This document shows positions 35,176-45,014 of a stretch of DNA of 64,000 bases, piece after piece (position 1 is the first letter of the stretch; each line of letters begins with the position of its first letter). This DNA is from Mesorhizobium sangaii. GTDB lineage: Bacteria; Pseudomonadota; Alphaproteobacteria; Rhizobiales; Rhizobiaceae. A program made the translations under genes and the position numbers. Below the pieces are notes generated by a model. It saw only the letters and a program-made list of their open reading frames with translations, was not told where the DNA came from and did no database searches. The stretch is from positions 558,001 to 622,000 of the forward strand of contig NZ_JACHEF010000002.1 of NCBI RefSeq assembly GCF_014207355.1, given 5' to 3'.

Positions 35176-35913
35176 ATGACCGACATTCGAAAACCAGTCG
35201 CCAGACGACAGTCGAATTTTGCCAGGAGCGCGCTCGCCGCGTTGGCGCTTGCCGCCGTGGGCGCCGCCTTCTGGCTGACGCCGGCGGTTTCCGCCGAGGA
35301 CGCGGTGGTCATCCCGCCGCCGTCGATCGACGAAAAGGCAGCCAGCGGCAGCGAGAAGGCGATCTTCGCCGGCGGCTGCTTCTGGGGCGTGCAAGGCGTC
35401 TTCCAGCACGTCAAGGGCGTCAGCAAGGCGGTCTCCGGCTACACCGGCGGCAGCAAGGATGACGCCGTCTACGAGACGGTCGGGTCAGGCCGCACCGGAC
35501 ACGCCGAATCCGTCGAGATCACCTACGATCCGTCCGTTGTCACCTATGGCCAGCTGCTGCAGGTCTACTTCTCGGTCGCCCACAACCCGACCCAGCTGAA
35601 TTTCCAGGGTCCCGACTCGGGCACGCAGTACCGCTCGACGATCTTTGCCGAAAACGATGCGCAGAAGAAGATTGCGCAGAGCTACATCGCCCAGCTCGAC
35701 CAGGCCAAGGTCTTCCCCAAGCCGATCGTCACCACGCTGGAAACCGGCAAGACCTTCTATCCGGCCGAGAACTACCACCAGGACTTTTTGACCCTGAACC
35801 CGACCTATCCCTACATCGTCTACAACGACCTGCCCAAGGTGGCGAACCTCAAGCAACTGTTCCCGGCGCTGTACAGCGAGAAGCCGGTGCTGGTGCTGTC
35901 GGCCAGCAACTGA
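35176..35913 (+). CDS. msrA: Exported peptide methionine sulfoxide reductase MsrA
   Basis: The 245-residue protein has an N-terminal signal/anchor (SALAALALAAVGAAFWLTPAVSA) and then an MsrA domain with the catalytic GGCFWG at about residue 67, YTGGSKDDAVYETV, GHAESVEITYDP and the C-terminal NYHQDFL. MsrA repairs methionine-S-sulfoxide. The signal places it in the periplasm, unlike typical cytosolic MsrA. No second resolving-Cys motif typical of some MsrA tails is visible, so reduction may rely on a partner. The upstream neighbour is a Met-rich secreted protein. Confidence 0.93.
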   Translation: MTDIRKPVARRQSNFARSALAALALAAVGAAFWLTPAVSAEDAVVIPPPSIDEKAASGSEKAIFAGGCFWGVQGVFQHVKGVSKAVSGYTGGSKDDAVYETVGSGRTGHAESVEITYDPSVVTYGQLLQVYFSVAHNPTQLNFQGPDSGTQYRSTIFAENDAQKKIAQSYIAQLDQAKVFPKPIVTTLETGKTFYPAENYHQDFLTLNPTYPYIVYNDLPKVANLKQLFPALYSEKPVLVLSASN

Positions 35914-35935
35914 GGCAGCTTTGTCGAAGAGGCGT

Positions 35936-36102
35936 CGGCGGGACAGCGCCCCCCTCTGCCCTGCCGGGCATCTCCCCCTCAAGGGGAGATTGGCGGCTCC
36001 GCTGTCCCGCTTACCTTATAGCCGTTGATAGTTGGCGAAAGCGGCTGAGCGCATGATCTCCCTCCTTGAGGGGGAGATGGCCGGCAGGCCAGAGGGGGGG
36101 GG
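35936..36102. repeat. Intergenic element family B, full copy
   Basis: Arms GGCGGGACAGCGCCCCCC and GGCCAGAGGGGGGGGTGCC with CTCCCCCTCAAGGGGAG inside; about 90 bp of unrelated centre. Confidence 0.75.
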
Positions 36103-36178
36103 TGCCTCGCGCCTGTGCGCCCCTTGCGCCACGCAAACTCCAGCATTGGCGTCTGGTCGACTGCGGGCGGCCGGGTCT

Positions 36179-36385
36179 TCAGCGATCCCACCGGTCGTAA
36201 TCTCGCCAGTCCCGCCGCGTCTGCCGCTCCGGCAAGCCGATATCGTGCCTCAGATGGTCGCTTTCCGGTGGCAAGCGGCGCTTGCCCCGCAGTTGCGCGG
36301 GCAGCTCCAACGCGATCCGCCATCGACGGCCGGGCAAGGAGGGCGCGCGGCCGCTGTTTGCCATGGCCGCGACACCGGCCGGCAT
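36179..36385 (-). CDS. DUF1127-like small protein
   Basis: A 68-residue frame (ATG 36385; a TTG at 36442 extends it). The C-terminal part WRIALELPAQL...LRHDIGLPERQ resembles DUF1127/YjiS proteins, which carry a RR-rich helix and the DIGL motif. Short DUF1127 proteins bind RNA and control phosphate or virulence genes in alphaproteobacteria. The ribosome binding site is weak and it overlaps no repeat, so I rate it as likely but not certain. It lies downstream of the DUF4242 gene on the same strand. Confidence 0.5.
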   Translation of the reverse strand: MPAGVAAMANSGRAPSLPGRRWRIALELPAQLRGKRRLPPESDHLRHDIGLPERQTRRDWRDYDRWDR

Positions 36386-36419
36386 GTCGCCATTGCCGCC
36401 TCGAGCGATCGGATCTTCA

Positions 36420-36692
36420 TCAGCGGTAAAAGTAGGGTTCAAGAACCCTCACCTCCGTGATCTTGTCGACCGGCAGCGAGTTCATCTGGGCGGTGCTGCG
36501 GATCGCCTCCGGCGAAGGCGCGTCGTAGACGCAGAAAGTGTGCTTCTTGTCGGGCGACACGAAGGACTGCACCCAGGTCACGCCTTTCTCCGCGTTGCGC
36601 ATGATGACGCCGCCCAGCGCATCGGCGCCGGCTTCGTTCATCGGCACGTTGAGGCCATCCGGAAATGTACGTTCAATCAGGTAACGGGGCAT
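36420..36692 (-). CDS. DUF4242 family protein (SCO4226-like)
   Basis: From ATG 36692 (GGGAAG upstream) the 90-residue product has the small ferredoxin-like DUF4242 fold: MPRYLIERTFPDGL, GVTWVQSFVSPDKKHTFCVYDAP and a C-terminal VRVLEPYFY. Family members include the nickel-binding SCO4226 of Streptomyces; the biological role is unclear. It diverges from the large AAA-LuxR regulator gene 220 bp away and may be its target. Confidence 0.85.
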   Translation of the reverse strand: MPRYLIERTFPDGLNVPMNEAGADALGGVIMRNAEKGVTWVQSFVSPDKKHTFCVYDAPSPEAIRSTAQMNSLPVDKITEVRVLEPYFYR

Positions 36693-36912
36693 GGGAGGCT
36701 TCCCTTTCCATTGCTTCACGCTCGATCTTGAGCGCGGTTGGACAAAGATCACGCTCGCAAAGGACGCGCATCGGAGCCTTTCCCTATGTTTGGCGGGACG
36801 ATTCCCCATGTTAACGACGTTCAGTGCTGGAGCCACAAAGCAGATACCGAGCCGGGCTATCCTGGCGGGCGAGCTGGGGTGGGGCGGCAGCAACCGGGGT
36901 CACCATGAGCGA

Positions 36913-39507
36913 ATGACCATGCTTCTGGAACGGCAGCCACAGCTGGCGCAACTGGACAATCTTCTGGCGCAAGCCGCGCGCGGCCGTGGTCACGTCGCGG
37001 CTTTGTCGGGCGAGGCCGGTGCCGGCAAGTCGACGCTTGTCGATGCCTTCGTCAGCGGTACCGGCCAGGAGGCGCGTATCTTCCGCAGCGTTTGCGAGGA
37101 CCTGTCGATCCCCGATCCTCTCGGGCCGCTCTACGATCTTGCACGCGAGGCGCAATGGGCGATGCCGCAGGCGGTCGACGCCCGGCAGGGACAGCGGCTG
37201 CCGCTGTTTTCCGACGCGCTGGATGTCTTCGAGGCGAGGACCGGTGCAACGCTGCTGGTGATCGAGGACCTGCACTGGGCCGATGACGCGACACTCGACT
37301 TCGTCCGCTTTCTCGGCCGTCGCATTGCCAACACCCACATCCTGCTGCTCGTGACGGCGCGTACCGATCGCAGCGAGGGGCAGGTGCGCGTGCGCCGGGC
37401 GCTGGGTGAAATTCCGGCGGGCAGCGTCGCCCGCATCGACGTGCCGCTCTTGAGCGAAGCAGCGGTGCTGTCGCTCGCCGATGCCGCCGGCCGCGACGGC
37501 GATGCCATCTACCGGGCCACGGCCGGCAACGCCTTTTTCGTCACCGAACTGCTGAGCGCCGAAAACGAAACGGCGCTGCCGGCCAGCGTGCGCGATGCGG
37601 TGCTGGCGCGCGCGGAACGCCTGTCGGCCGGCGCCCGCTCGATGCTCGACGCGGTGTCGGTATTTCCAAGGCGGGCCGACGCCTGGGCCTTGCACGGCCT
37701 GTGCGGCGTGGCCAGTGCCGGCCAGCTTGCGGAATGCGTCTCGAATGGCCTGCTGGACGATCTGGGCGACGGCTATGCCTTCCGGCACGACATCGCCCGC
37801 CGCGCCATCGAGACGATGCTGACGACAAGCCACAGACGGGAGTTCAACCAGCGCGCCCTGACAGCGATGCTCGAAAAGGGCGACATTGCCACCGCGCGCC
37901 TGGTGCACCACGCGGTCGAGGCGCACAATCTGGAGGCGGTGCGCGAACTGGCGCCGGTCGCCGCCCGGGAGGCTTCCCGCATCGGTGCGCATCGCGATGC
38001 CGCCGGCTACTATGAGGTCGCCTTGCGACAGGCTGACGGCCTGCCCATGGAAGAGCGCGCCGGTCTCTACGAGAATTATGCCTTCGAATGCCACCTGATC
38101 GGCCGGATCGCCGAGGCCATCGAGGCGCAGCAGCAGGCACGCGTGCTGCAGCGCGCCCTGGGCAATACGCTGAAGGAAGGCGACAGCCTCAGATGCCTGT
38201 CGCGTTTCGCCTATCTGATGGGCGACCGACAGGCCGCCGATCTGTTTGGCGCCCAAGCGGTCGCGTTGCTGGAGACCGCACCGGCCGGGCCGGAACTGGC
38301 CATGGCCTACTCCAACCTCTCGCAGCTGGCGATGCTGGCCGAACGGCTCGACGAGACATTGTCGTTGGGCGACAAGGCGATCAGGCTCGCCGAACAGGCG
38401 GGCCGGCCGGACATCGTCTGCCACGCGCTCAACAATGTCGGCGCTGCCGAACAATGGCTGGACCTGCCGAGCGCGCGGCTGCACCTTGCCCGCAGTCTCG
38501 AAATCGCGCTCGAGCAGAATTTCCAGGAACACGCGGCGCGGGCCTTCACCAATTGCGCCTGCAGCGAAATGAACCAGCTGGACTACAACCAGGCTCAGTC
38601 CTTTCTCGATCGCGGCATCGACTATTGCGTCGAGAACGACCTCGCGACCTGGCGTGATTACATGCGCGGCGTGCGGGCGCAGTTGCTGCTGCGTTACGGA
38701 CGTTGGGACGAGGCGGCTGCTGAAGCGCTGGAAGTCGTCACCAACGACCATGCAGCCGCGCTGGTGCGCTATCCCTCCTTGGTGGCTCTGGCGAAATTGC
38801 GCCTGCGCCGCGGCGATCCTTCAGCCGAGCCACTTCTTGCGGAAATGAAGCGGTTTTTAGAAAAAGGTGCCGAGCTGCAGAGGCTGCTGCCCTATGCGGC
38901 GGTCGTCGCCGAACAGGCATGGCTGGGCGAGGCGGAACAGGACGAGGCGCTGGGGCTGATAGACCTTGCCGAAAGCCTTTCGCCGAAGCGGGCGGTCTTT
39001 GCCGAACTGGCCAGCTGGCGGCGTTTGCTGGCGCCGGCGATCGGCCCCGGCGACACGTCCGGCATGGCCGCGCCCTACCAGATGCTTCTGGCTGGCGACT
39101 GGCAGGGGGCGGCGGATTTGTGGGCTGCTATGGGCGCTCCCTTCGAACGCGGGCTTGCCCTGGTTCAGGGCGATCAGGCGGCGCAGCGTTCGGCGCTCGA
39201 GATATTCGAGAACCTCGGCGCCAGGCCTGTCGCCCAGCACGTGCGCGACCTTATGCGGCGAAACGGTGTCAATCACATCGCCCGCGGACCGCGCCGCACC
39301 ACGCGCGCAAACAGCGCCGGACTGACCCTGCGCCAGATGGAAGTGCTGCAACTGATCGAGCGCGGCTTCTCCAACAAGCGCATTGCCGACCATCTCGCCA
39401 TTTCGCCGAAGACGGTCGATCACCATGTCTCGGCGGTTCTGGGAAAACTGGATGCCATCTCCCGTGGCGAGGCGACGGCGGCGGCACGCGACTCGGGGCT
39501 GATCTGA
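36913..39507 (+). CDS. AAA ATPase / LuxR-type HTH regulator (MalT/LAL-like)
   Basis: From ATG 36913 the ~864-residue protein has Walker A GEAGAGKST near residue 36 and Walker B LLVIEDLHWADD near residue 110. A long TPR-like helical region follows (for example AMAYSNLSQLAMLAERLDE). It ends in a LuxR helix-turn-helix (LTLRQMEVLQLIERGFSNKRI...SPKTVDHHVSAVLGKL). This matches large ATP-binding LuxR regulators that sense a ligand with the helical region. An upstream extension to 36691 is less likely because it overlaps the DUF4242 promoter. The target genes are unknown. Confidence 0.9.
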   Translation: MTMLLERQPQLAQLDNLLAQAARGRGHVAALSGEAGAGKSTLVDAFVSGTGQEARIFRSVCEDLSIPDPLGPLYDLAREAQWAMPQAVDARQGQRLPLFSDALDVFEARTGATLLVIEDLHWADDATLDFVRFLGRRIANTHILLLVTARTDRSEGQVRVRRALGEIPAGSVARIDVPLLSEAAVLSLADAAGRDGDAIYRATAGNAFFVTELLSAENETALPASVRDAVLARAERLSAGARSMLDAVSVFPRRADAWALHGLCGVASAGQLAECVSNGLLDDLGDGYAFRHDIARRAIETMLTTSHRREFNQRALTAMLEKGDIATARLVHHAVEAHNLEAVRELAPVAAREASRIGAHRDAAGYYEVALRQADGLPMEERAGLYENYAFECHLIGRIAEAIEAQQQARVLQRALGNTLKEGDSLRCLSRFAYLMGDRQAADLFGAQAVALLETAPAGPELAMAYSNLSQLAMLAERLDETLSLGDKAIRLAEQAGRPDIVCHALNNVGAAEQWLDLPSARLHLARSLEIALEQNFQEHAARAFTNCACSEMNQLDYNQAQSFLDRGIDYCVENDLATWRDYMRGVRAQLLLRYGRWDEAAAEALEVVTNDHAAALVRYPSLVALAKLRLRRGDPSAEPLLAEMKRFLEKGAELQRLLPYAAVVAEQAWLGEAEQDEALGLIDLAESLSPKRAVFAELASWRRLLAPAIGPGDTSGMAAPYQMLLAGDWQGAADLWAAMGAPFERGLALVQGDQAAQRSALEIFENLGARPVAQHVRDLMRRNGVNHIARGPRRTTRANSAGLTLRQMEVLQLIERGFSNKRIADHLAISPKTVDHHVSAVLGKLDAISRGEATAAARDSGLI

Positions 39508-39562
39508 AAGCACCGCAGCCTGCTTGATCTGCAGGATGGCGACTGGCGACCGGTAAGGGTCG

Positions 39563-40567
39563 TCAGTCGTAGGTCAAATCCGTCGCCTTGCCGCCGAACA
39601 CCCGGTAGGCATAGAACGAATAGAAGATGATGACCGGCAGCACGACCACCGTGCCGGCCAGGATGATGGCCAGGCTTTCCGGCGCCGAAGCCGCCTGCCA
39701 GATGGTCAGACGATCGGGCACCACGAACGGGTAGAACGACCAGGCGAGACCGGCAAAGCCGAGCGCGAAGATGGCGGCCAGCGTCAGGAACGGGGTCAGC
39801 GAATGGCGGTCGTCGGGCCTCGGCAGATGAAAAGTCTGCCGCCACAGCCACAGGAACAACAGTGCCGACAGGATCGGCAGCGGCGACAGATAGAGCATCG
39901 CGGGAAAGACGAACCATTTGTCGAAGATGCGCGGGCTGGCGAACGGCGTCGCCAGCGACACCGCGGCCATGCCGAGCGCGGTCAGCACAAGGGCGGTGCG
40001 CAGCCAGCGCACGGCTTTCTTCTGCAGGTCGCCCTCGGTCTTGTAGATCATCCAGGCAGCACCCATCGCCGCGTAAGCCGCGGCAAGGCAGAGCGCCACC
40101 AGCACGCCGAACGCCATGCCGCCCGGGCCGACATCGAGGCCGAGCACATAGACGCCCAGCATATAGCCCTGCGCCAGCGAGGCGATGACGGAACCGAGGA
40201 AGAAAATACGGTTCCAGCGATGCTTCTGGCCGCTCGGCACCTTGGCGCGGAAATCGAAGGCGACGCCGCGCAGGATCAGCCCGATCAAGAGCACGAACAC
40301 CGGGATGTAGAGCGCGGTCAGGATGACGCCATGCGCCAGCGGAAAGGCGACCAGCAGCAGGCCAACGGCCAGCACCAGCCAGGTTTCGTTGGCGTCCCAG
40401 AACGGGCCGATCGCCGCGATCATCGTGTCCTGCTCGGCGTCTTCGGCGGCGGCGAACAGGATGCCGATGCCGAGATCGAACCCGTCGAGAATGACGTAGA
40501 TCAGGATGGCGAGGCCCATCAGGCCGGCGAAGATCAGAGGCAGCAGGGTTGGCCAGTCGAAGGTCAT
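39563..40567 (-). CDS. cydB: Cytochrome bd-type (CIO) ubiquinol oxidase subunit II
   Basis: The 334-residue membrane protein has about eight helices and CydB landmarks: YVILDGFDLGIGILFAAAED near residue 25, IGPFWDANETWLVLAVGLLLVAFP and the C-terminal ILAGTVVVLPVIIFYSFYAYRVFGGK. It pairs with CydA in a quinol oxidase that reduces oxygen to water. The start is 10 bp after the cydA stop. No cydX-like small subunit is visible downstream. Confidence 0.95.
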   Translation of the reverse strand: MTFDWPTLLPLIFAGLMGLAILIYVILDGFDLGIGILFAAAEDAEQDTMIAAIGPFWDANETWLVLAVGLLLVAFPLAHGVILTALYIPVFVLLIGLILRGVAFDFRAKVPSGQKHRWNRIFFLGSVIASLAQGYMLGVYVLGLDVGPGGMAFGVLVALCLAAAYAAMGAAWMIYKTEGDLQKKAVRWLRTALVLTALGMAAVSLATPFASPRIFDKWFVFPAMLYLSPLPILSALLFLWLWRQTFHLPRPDDRHSLTPFLTLAAIFALGFAGLAWSFYPFVVPDRLTIWQAASAPESLAIILAGTVVVLPVIIFYSFYAYRVFGGKATDLTYD

Positions 40568-40577
40568 TGTCTTCTCC

Positions 40578-41939
40578 TCACTCGCCGGCAGCCGGCTGCG
40601 ACAGGGCTGCGTTCATCACGCCTGGCAGCGGCGATGAATCGCCGTCCTTCGCCGCCTTCAGCGCCAGGTGCACCAGCACGCCGAGATAGGCGATCAACAA
40701 AAGCACATAGAGGATGAGGTAGATCGCCAGCGTCAGCGCGACATGGCTGCCGGCCACCGGGCCGACTGCATCGGCGGTCTTCAGCACGCCGGTCACCAGC
40801 CAGGGCTGGCGGCCGATCTCGGTGGTGTACCAGCCGGCCAGCGTCGCCAGCCAGCCCGACAGCGCCATCGGCACCATCAGCATGGCGAGCGGCTTCGGCA
40901 GGCTGTGCCGGCGCTTGAGGAAGAACGCTGCCGACCAGGACACCGCGAGCATCAGCAGTCCCGTGCCGACCATGATGCGGAAGCTCCAGAAGATCGGAAA
41001 GACCGGCGGATGGTTGCCGGGATAGTCGTTCAACCCCGGCACAACGCCGCCGATGCTGTGCCGCAGCACCAGGCTGGCGCCGTCGGGGATGGCGATCTCG
41101 AGCCTGTTTTCCTTGGCCGCCTCGTCGGGCAGGGCGAAGAGCACCAGCGGCACGTTGGGGCCGGTGTTCCAGTTGGCCTCCATGGCGGCGATCTTCTGCG
41201 GCTGGTGCTCCAGCGTGTTCAGCCCGTGCTGGTCGCCGGCGAAGATCTGGATCGGGATCAGGATCGCCGCGGTGAAGACGCCGGTGCGCAGCGCCTTCCA
41301 CATCGATTCCGAGCGGTCGCCATAGAGATAGCGCAGCGCCGACAGGCCGGCGATCAGGAACGACACCGTCAGGCCGGAGGCGAGCAGCATGTGGACCAGC
41401 CGGTAGGGCATCGACGGATTGAAGACGATCGCCCACCAGTCGACCGGGTGCGCGACGCCATCGCGTATCTCGAAACCGGCCGGCGTCTGCATCCAGGAAT
41501 TGAGCGCGATGATCCAGAAGGCCGAAACGGTCGTGCCGCCGGCCACCAGCACCGTCGCCAGCGTGTGGATGCGGTTGGACACGCGGCGGAAGCCGAACAG
41601 CATGATGCCGAGGAAGGCCGCCTCGAGGAAGAAGGCGGTGAGGATTTCGTAGGCCAGCAGCGGACCGGCGATGTTGCCGACCTTTTCCATGTAGCCCGGC
41701 CAGTTGGTGCCGAACTGGAAGCTCATGGTGACGCCCGACACCACGCCCATGGCGAAGGACAGCGCGAACACCTTCACCCAGGTGAAATAGGCGCGCATCC
41801 AGGCGGAATCGTTTGTCGCGTTGTAGCGGAGCTTGAAGAACAGCAGCACCCAGCCAAGCGCAATGGTGATCGTCGGAAACAGGATGTGGAACGAAATATT
41901 CGCGCCAAATTGCATGCGCGACAGGATGAGCGGGTCCAT
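40578..41939 (-). CDS. cydA: Cyanide-insensitive-type (CIO) quinol oxidase subunit I
   Basis: The 453-residue subunit has the heme-ligand His in SFHILFPTITIALGW near residue 18, ALRYLYGDRS in the middle, a short Q-loop and GWYTTEIGRQPWLVTGVLKT near residue 370 with conserved quinol-site residues. The short Q-loop and GRQPW variant are typical of CIO (CioA) oxidases, common in rhizobia for microoxic growth. It forms the first gene of the cydAB operon. The cydDC heme/thiol exporter genes are not present. Confidence 0.95.
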   Translation of the reverse strand: MDPLILSRMQFGANISFHILFPTITIALGWVLLFFKLRYNATNDSAWMRAYFTWVKVFALSFAMGVVSGVTMSFQFGTNWPGYMEKVGNIAGPLLAYEILTAFFLEAAFLGIMLFGFRRVSNRIHTLATVLVAGGTTVSAFWIIALNSWMQTPAGFEIRDGVAHPVDWWAIVFNPSMPYRLVHMLLASGLTVSFLIAGLSALRYLYGDRSESMWKALRTGVFTAAILIPIQIFAGDQHGLNTLEHQPQKIAAMEANWNTGPNVPLVLFALPDEAAKENRLEIAIPDGASLVLRHSIGGVVPGLNDYPGNHPPVFPIFWSFRIMVGTGLLMLAVSWSAAFFLKRRHSLPKPLAMLMVPMALSGWLATLAGWYTTEIGRQPWLVTGVLKTADAVGPVAGSHVALTLAIYLILYVLLLIAYLGVLVHLALKAAKDGDSSPLPGVMNAALSQPAAGE

Positions 41940-42205
41940 GGTGGGCTCCGGCTGCTTCTAATGTGGCAAGAATATGCCCGTCGCGCCTGTCGGTCAAAGC
42001 GGCGTCCCGCCGCGAGGCGGAACGCCGCAGCGTCCGGCCAAGATGACGCAGGCGTGTCGCCGTGTCCAATTGCAACCACCGCCGGCCCGCACTGGCCTGC
42101 CTGCAACGATTGTTGAGAACTGTCAGCAGCGGCGTCGACTTGCGGTTGCACGCACCGACATTCAGCCTATATCAGGGGACCTCTTTCAGGCAGCCGTTTT
42201 CAGCC

Positions 42206-43132
42206 ATGCCCTCAATCCTGTCCATTTCCGGGGTCTCCAAGACCTACGCCACCGGCTTCACCGCGCTCAAGGAAGTCAACCTCGATATCGAGCGCGGCGA
42301 GATCTTCGCGCTGCTCGGCCCCAACGGCGCCGGCAAGACGACGCTGATCTCGATCGTCTGCGGCATCGTCAATCGGTCGTCGGGCACCGTCACGGTCGAC
42401 GGTCACGACATCAACAGGGACTACCGCGCCGCGCGCAGCCTGATCGGCCTGGTGCCGCAGGAGCTGACCATCGACGCGTTCGAGAGCGTCTGGGCGACGG
42501 TCAACTACAGCCGTGGCCTGTTCGGCAAGCCGGCCAACCCGGCCTTCGTCGAGAAGGTGCTGCGCGACCTCTCGCTATGGGACAAGAAGGACGCCAAGGC
42601 GATTACGCTGTCGGGCGGGATGAAGCGCCGGCTAATGATCGCCAAGGCGCTGTCGCATGAGCCGCGCGTCCTGTTCCTCGACGAGCCGACCGCCGGCGTC
42701 GATGTCGAACTGCGCCAGGACATGTGGGCGATGGTGCGCCGGCTGCGCGAGGACGGCGTCACCATCATTCTCACCACCCACTATATCGAGGAAGCCGAGG
42801 CGATGGCCGACCGCGTCGGCGTCATCAACCGCGGCGAGATCATCCTGGTCGAGAACAAGGCCGAACTGATGCACAAGCTCGGCCGCAAGCGGCTGGTGAT
42901 GGAGCTGCGCAGCCCGCTGACGGCCATTCCCGACACCTTCTCGCGCTATGCGCTGGAGCTGTCGCCGGATGGCGGGCAGTTGACCTACACCTATGACAAC
43001 CAGGCCGAGCGGCCGGGCGTCGCCTCGCTGATCCGCGATCTCGAGGCCGGCGGCATCCAGTTCCGCGACATCGACACGCAAAACAGTTCGCTCGAGGAGA
43101 TCTTCGTCAATCTGGTGAGGAGAGAGCAGTGA
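42206..43132 (+). CDS. ABC-2 exporter ATP-binding protein, YadG-like
   Basis: From ATG 42206 the 308-residue ATPase has Walker [10 protein letters not shown], the Q-loop LVPQELTID, signature [16 protein letters not shown], Walker [15 protein letters not shown] and switch [14 protein letters not shown]. The order of motifs and the phrase [12 protein letters not shown] match YadG-type exporters rather than NodI. Its stop overlaps the permease GTG start by 4 bp. Substrate unknown; YadGH homologs are thought to export hydrophobic compounds or envelope components. Confidence 0.92.
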   Translation: MPSILSISGVSKTYATGFTALKEVNLDIERGEIFALLGPNGAGKTTLISIVCGIVNRSSGTVTVDGHDINRDYRAARSLIGLVPQELTIDAFESVWATVNYSRGLFGKPANPAFVEKVLRDLSLWDKKDAKAITLSGGMKRRLMIAKALSHEPRVLFLDEPTAGVDVELRQDMWAMVRRLREDGVTIILTTHYIEEAEAMADRVGVINRGEIILVENKAELMHKLGRKRLVMELRSPLTAIPDTFSRYALELSPDGGQLTYTYDNQAERPGVASLIRDLEAGGIQFRDIDTQNSSLEEIFVNLVRREQ

Positions 43133-43890
43133 ACCTGCGTGCAGTATGGGCAATCTACCGGATGGAAATGGCGCGTGCCTTCCGCACCGTGCTGCAGAGC
43201 ATCGTCTCGCCGGTCATCTCCACGTCGCTCTATTTCGTCGTCTTCGGCTCGGCCATCGGCTCGCGCATCACCGAGATCGACGGCATTAGCTACGGCGCCT
43301 TCATCGTGCCGGGCCTGATCATGCTCTCGCTGCTGACGCAGTCGATCTCCAACGCCTCCTTTGCCATCTACTTCCCGAAGTTCGTCGGCTCGATCTACGA
43401 ACTCCTGTCGGCGCCGGTCTCCTATCTGGAGATCGTCATCGCCTATGTGGGCGGTGCAGCGACCAAGTCGATCCTGCTTGGCCTGATCATCCTGGCCACC
43501 GCCTCGCTGTTCGTCCCGCTGACCATCCAGCACCCGTTCTGGATGGTTGCCTTCCTGGTGCTGACGGCGGTGACCTTCAGCCTGTTCGGTTTCATCATCG
43601 GCATCTGGGCGAAGAGCTTCGAGCAATTGCAGCTGGTGCCGCTGCTGATCATCACGCCGCTGACCTTCCTCGGCGGCAGCTTCTATTCGATCAACATGCT
43701 ACCCGGCATCTGGCGCACGGTGACGCTGTTCAACCCGGTCGTCTATTTAATCAGCGGCTTCCGCTGGAGCTTTTACGGCAAGTCCGATGTCTCGGTCGGC
43801 GTCAGCCTCGGCATGACGATTGTCTTTCTGCTGATCTGCATAGCGATCGTCGCCTGGATCTTCAGGACAGGTTACCGGCTAAGGAACTGA
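43129..43890 (+). CDS. ABC-2 type permease, YadH-like
   Basis: The 253-residue permease starts at GTG inside the ATPase stop. It has about six membrane helices and the ABC-2 motif [20 protein letters not shown] near residue 180, followed by [16 protein letters not shown]. The N-terminus [20 protein letters not shown] is a typical amphipathic start. It completes a two-gene exporter with the upstream ATPase. Confidence 0.92.
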   Translation: MNLRAVWAIYRMEMARAFRTVLQSIVSPVISTSLYFVVFGSAIGSRITEIDGISYGAFIVPGLIMLSLLTQSISNASFAIYFPKFVGSIYELLSAPVSYLEIVIAYVGGAATKSILLGLIILATASLFVPLTIQHPFWMVAFLVLTAVTFSLFGFIIGIWAKSFEQLQLVPLLIITPLTFLGGSFYSINMLPGIWRTVTLFNPVVYLISGFRWSFYGKSDVSVGVSLGMTIVFLLICIAIVAWIFRTGYRLRN

Positions 43891-43903
43891 CGAAGCTCAG
43901 ACC

Positions 43904-44941
43904 TCAAATGGCCTTGACCAGCCGCAGCAGCCCCAGCATCTCCACAAATGTCCCCTTGCGGAAGGCGATGTAGACCGGCTCCTCGACACCGTGGAAGCGG
44001 CGTTTGAACGCCGCCTGGCCTTGCAGGTTGAACCTGCGGCGGTTGACCCAGGGCGAGTCATAGGCGCGCTGGAAGGCATTGCGCCAGAAATCGCTTTCGG
44101 CAAACCCGCTCGGGCCTACATCGAGCATCGGCGACAGGCCGAGCGTGACCACCGAGATGCCTTGCTCGCGGAAACGGTCGACGGCGAATTTGGTCAGGCC
44201 GATCTCGGCGTGCGACGAGGCGTCGATATGCTTGCGCTTGAACGCCGTGGTGTAGCCGATCACCTTGCCGTCGCGAAACAGCGGGTCGAAGTCGAGCAGT
44301 GCGACCAGTCCGCCATCGGGGCCGTGCAGGACGAAACGGCGCATGTCGGTGCCGAGATGATCGGCGAAGGGGCGGTTGAGAAAGCCCATCTCCCAGCGCT
44401 TGACGATGCGGTCGCCGCGCCAGTTTTCGGAAAGCCGGGCGATTTCGTCGAGATAGACGGTCCGCTTGTCCTCGTCGAACCAAAATCCCTTCTTCAACAG
44501 CCAGCGCTCGGAATAGCGCACGGTCTCGTTGCGCTTTCCGGAAAAATCATGGTCGGGCAGGTTGAGGCGGGTGTCGATGCCGAGACGATTGATCTTGTAG
44601 CCGAGCCCGGCCAGCACCCGCGCCGTTTCCTCGCCGATCTGTACGAACCACGGGCTGCCGGCGGTTTCGACGAAGCGTCTGATGTAGTCGGGCCGCAGCA
44701 TTGGAGCCACCACCGGATCGCCGAGCGCGAAATGGCGCCCCATCTTGGTGCCGAAGGCGATGTAGCCGTCGGCGTCGCCGAAATAGGAAAGCTTGCCTTG
44801 CACGGCGGTCGAATAGGCAAGCGAGAAGTCACCATGGCGGCGAACAAGCGCCAGGCGCTCGACATGGGTCAGCGTCTGCCGCGCCACCTTTGGCGCGACT
44901 TCCTCAAGGATTTTGTCGAAATAGATCCGCAAGGAGGGCAT
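43904..44941 (-). CDS. DUF2156 / phosphatidylglycerol lysyltransferase C-terminal-like protein
   Basis: The 345-residue protein is a stand-alone DUF2156 domain, the double-GNAT fold of MprF catalytic parts. Visible elements are FSLAYSTAVQGKLSYFGDADGYIAFG, GDPVVAP, the tRNA/lipid-binding region DPLFRDGKVIGYTTAFKRK and the end VYIAFRKGTFVEMLGLLRLV. No flippase-type membrane domain is present, so it resembles soluble or peripheral aminoacyl-lipid transferases. It converges with the YadH-like gene. Confidence 0.85.
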   Translation of the reverse strand: MPSLRIYFDKILEEVAPKVARQTLTHVERLALVRRHGDFSLAYSTAVQGKLSYFGDADGYIAFGTKMGRHFALGDPVVAPMLRPDYIRRFVETAGSPWFVQIGEETARVLAGLGYKINRLGIDTRLNLPDHDFSGKRNETVRYSERWLLKKGFWFDEDKRTVYLDEIARLSENWRGDRIVKRWEMGFLNRPFADHLGTDMRRFVLHGPDGGLVALLDFDPLFRDGKVIGYTTAFKRKHIDASSHAEIGLTKFAVDRFREQGISVVTLGLSPMLDVGPSGFAESDFWRNAFQRAYDSPWVNRRRFNLQGQAAFKRRFHGVEEPVYIAFRKGTFVEMLGLLRLVKAI

Positions 44942-45014
44942 GGTCGAAATTCCGCGAGCCGCCTACAGCGCCGCGCCCAGGACGCGCAAAGGTGCTGTAA
45001 CACTTTGATTCTGC

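Noticed and set aside
36811..38751. 646-residue minus-strand frame opposite the AAA-LuxR gene
   Set aside because: Shadow with Arg/Gln-rich antisense composition; sense frame has Walker and HTH motifs.
40668..42116. 482-residue plus-strand frame across cydA
   Set aside because: Shadow of cydA; rich in His/Gln/Asp/Arg with no domain.
42206..43890. NodIJ nodulation factor exporter
   Set aside because: Motifs and sequence fit YadG/YadH better and no nod box or nod genes are nearby.
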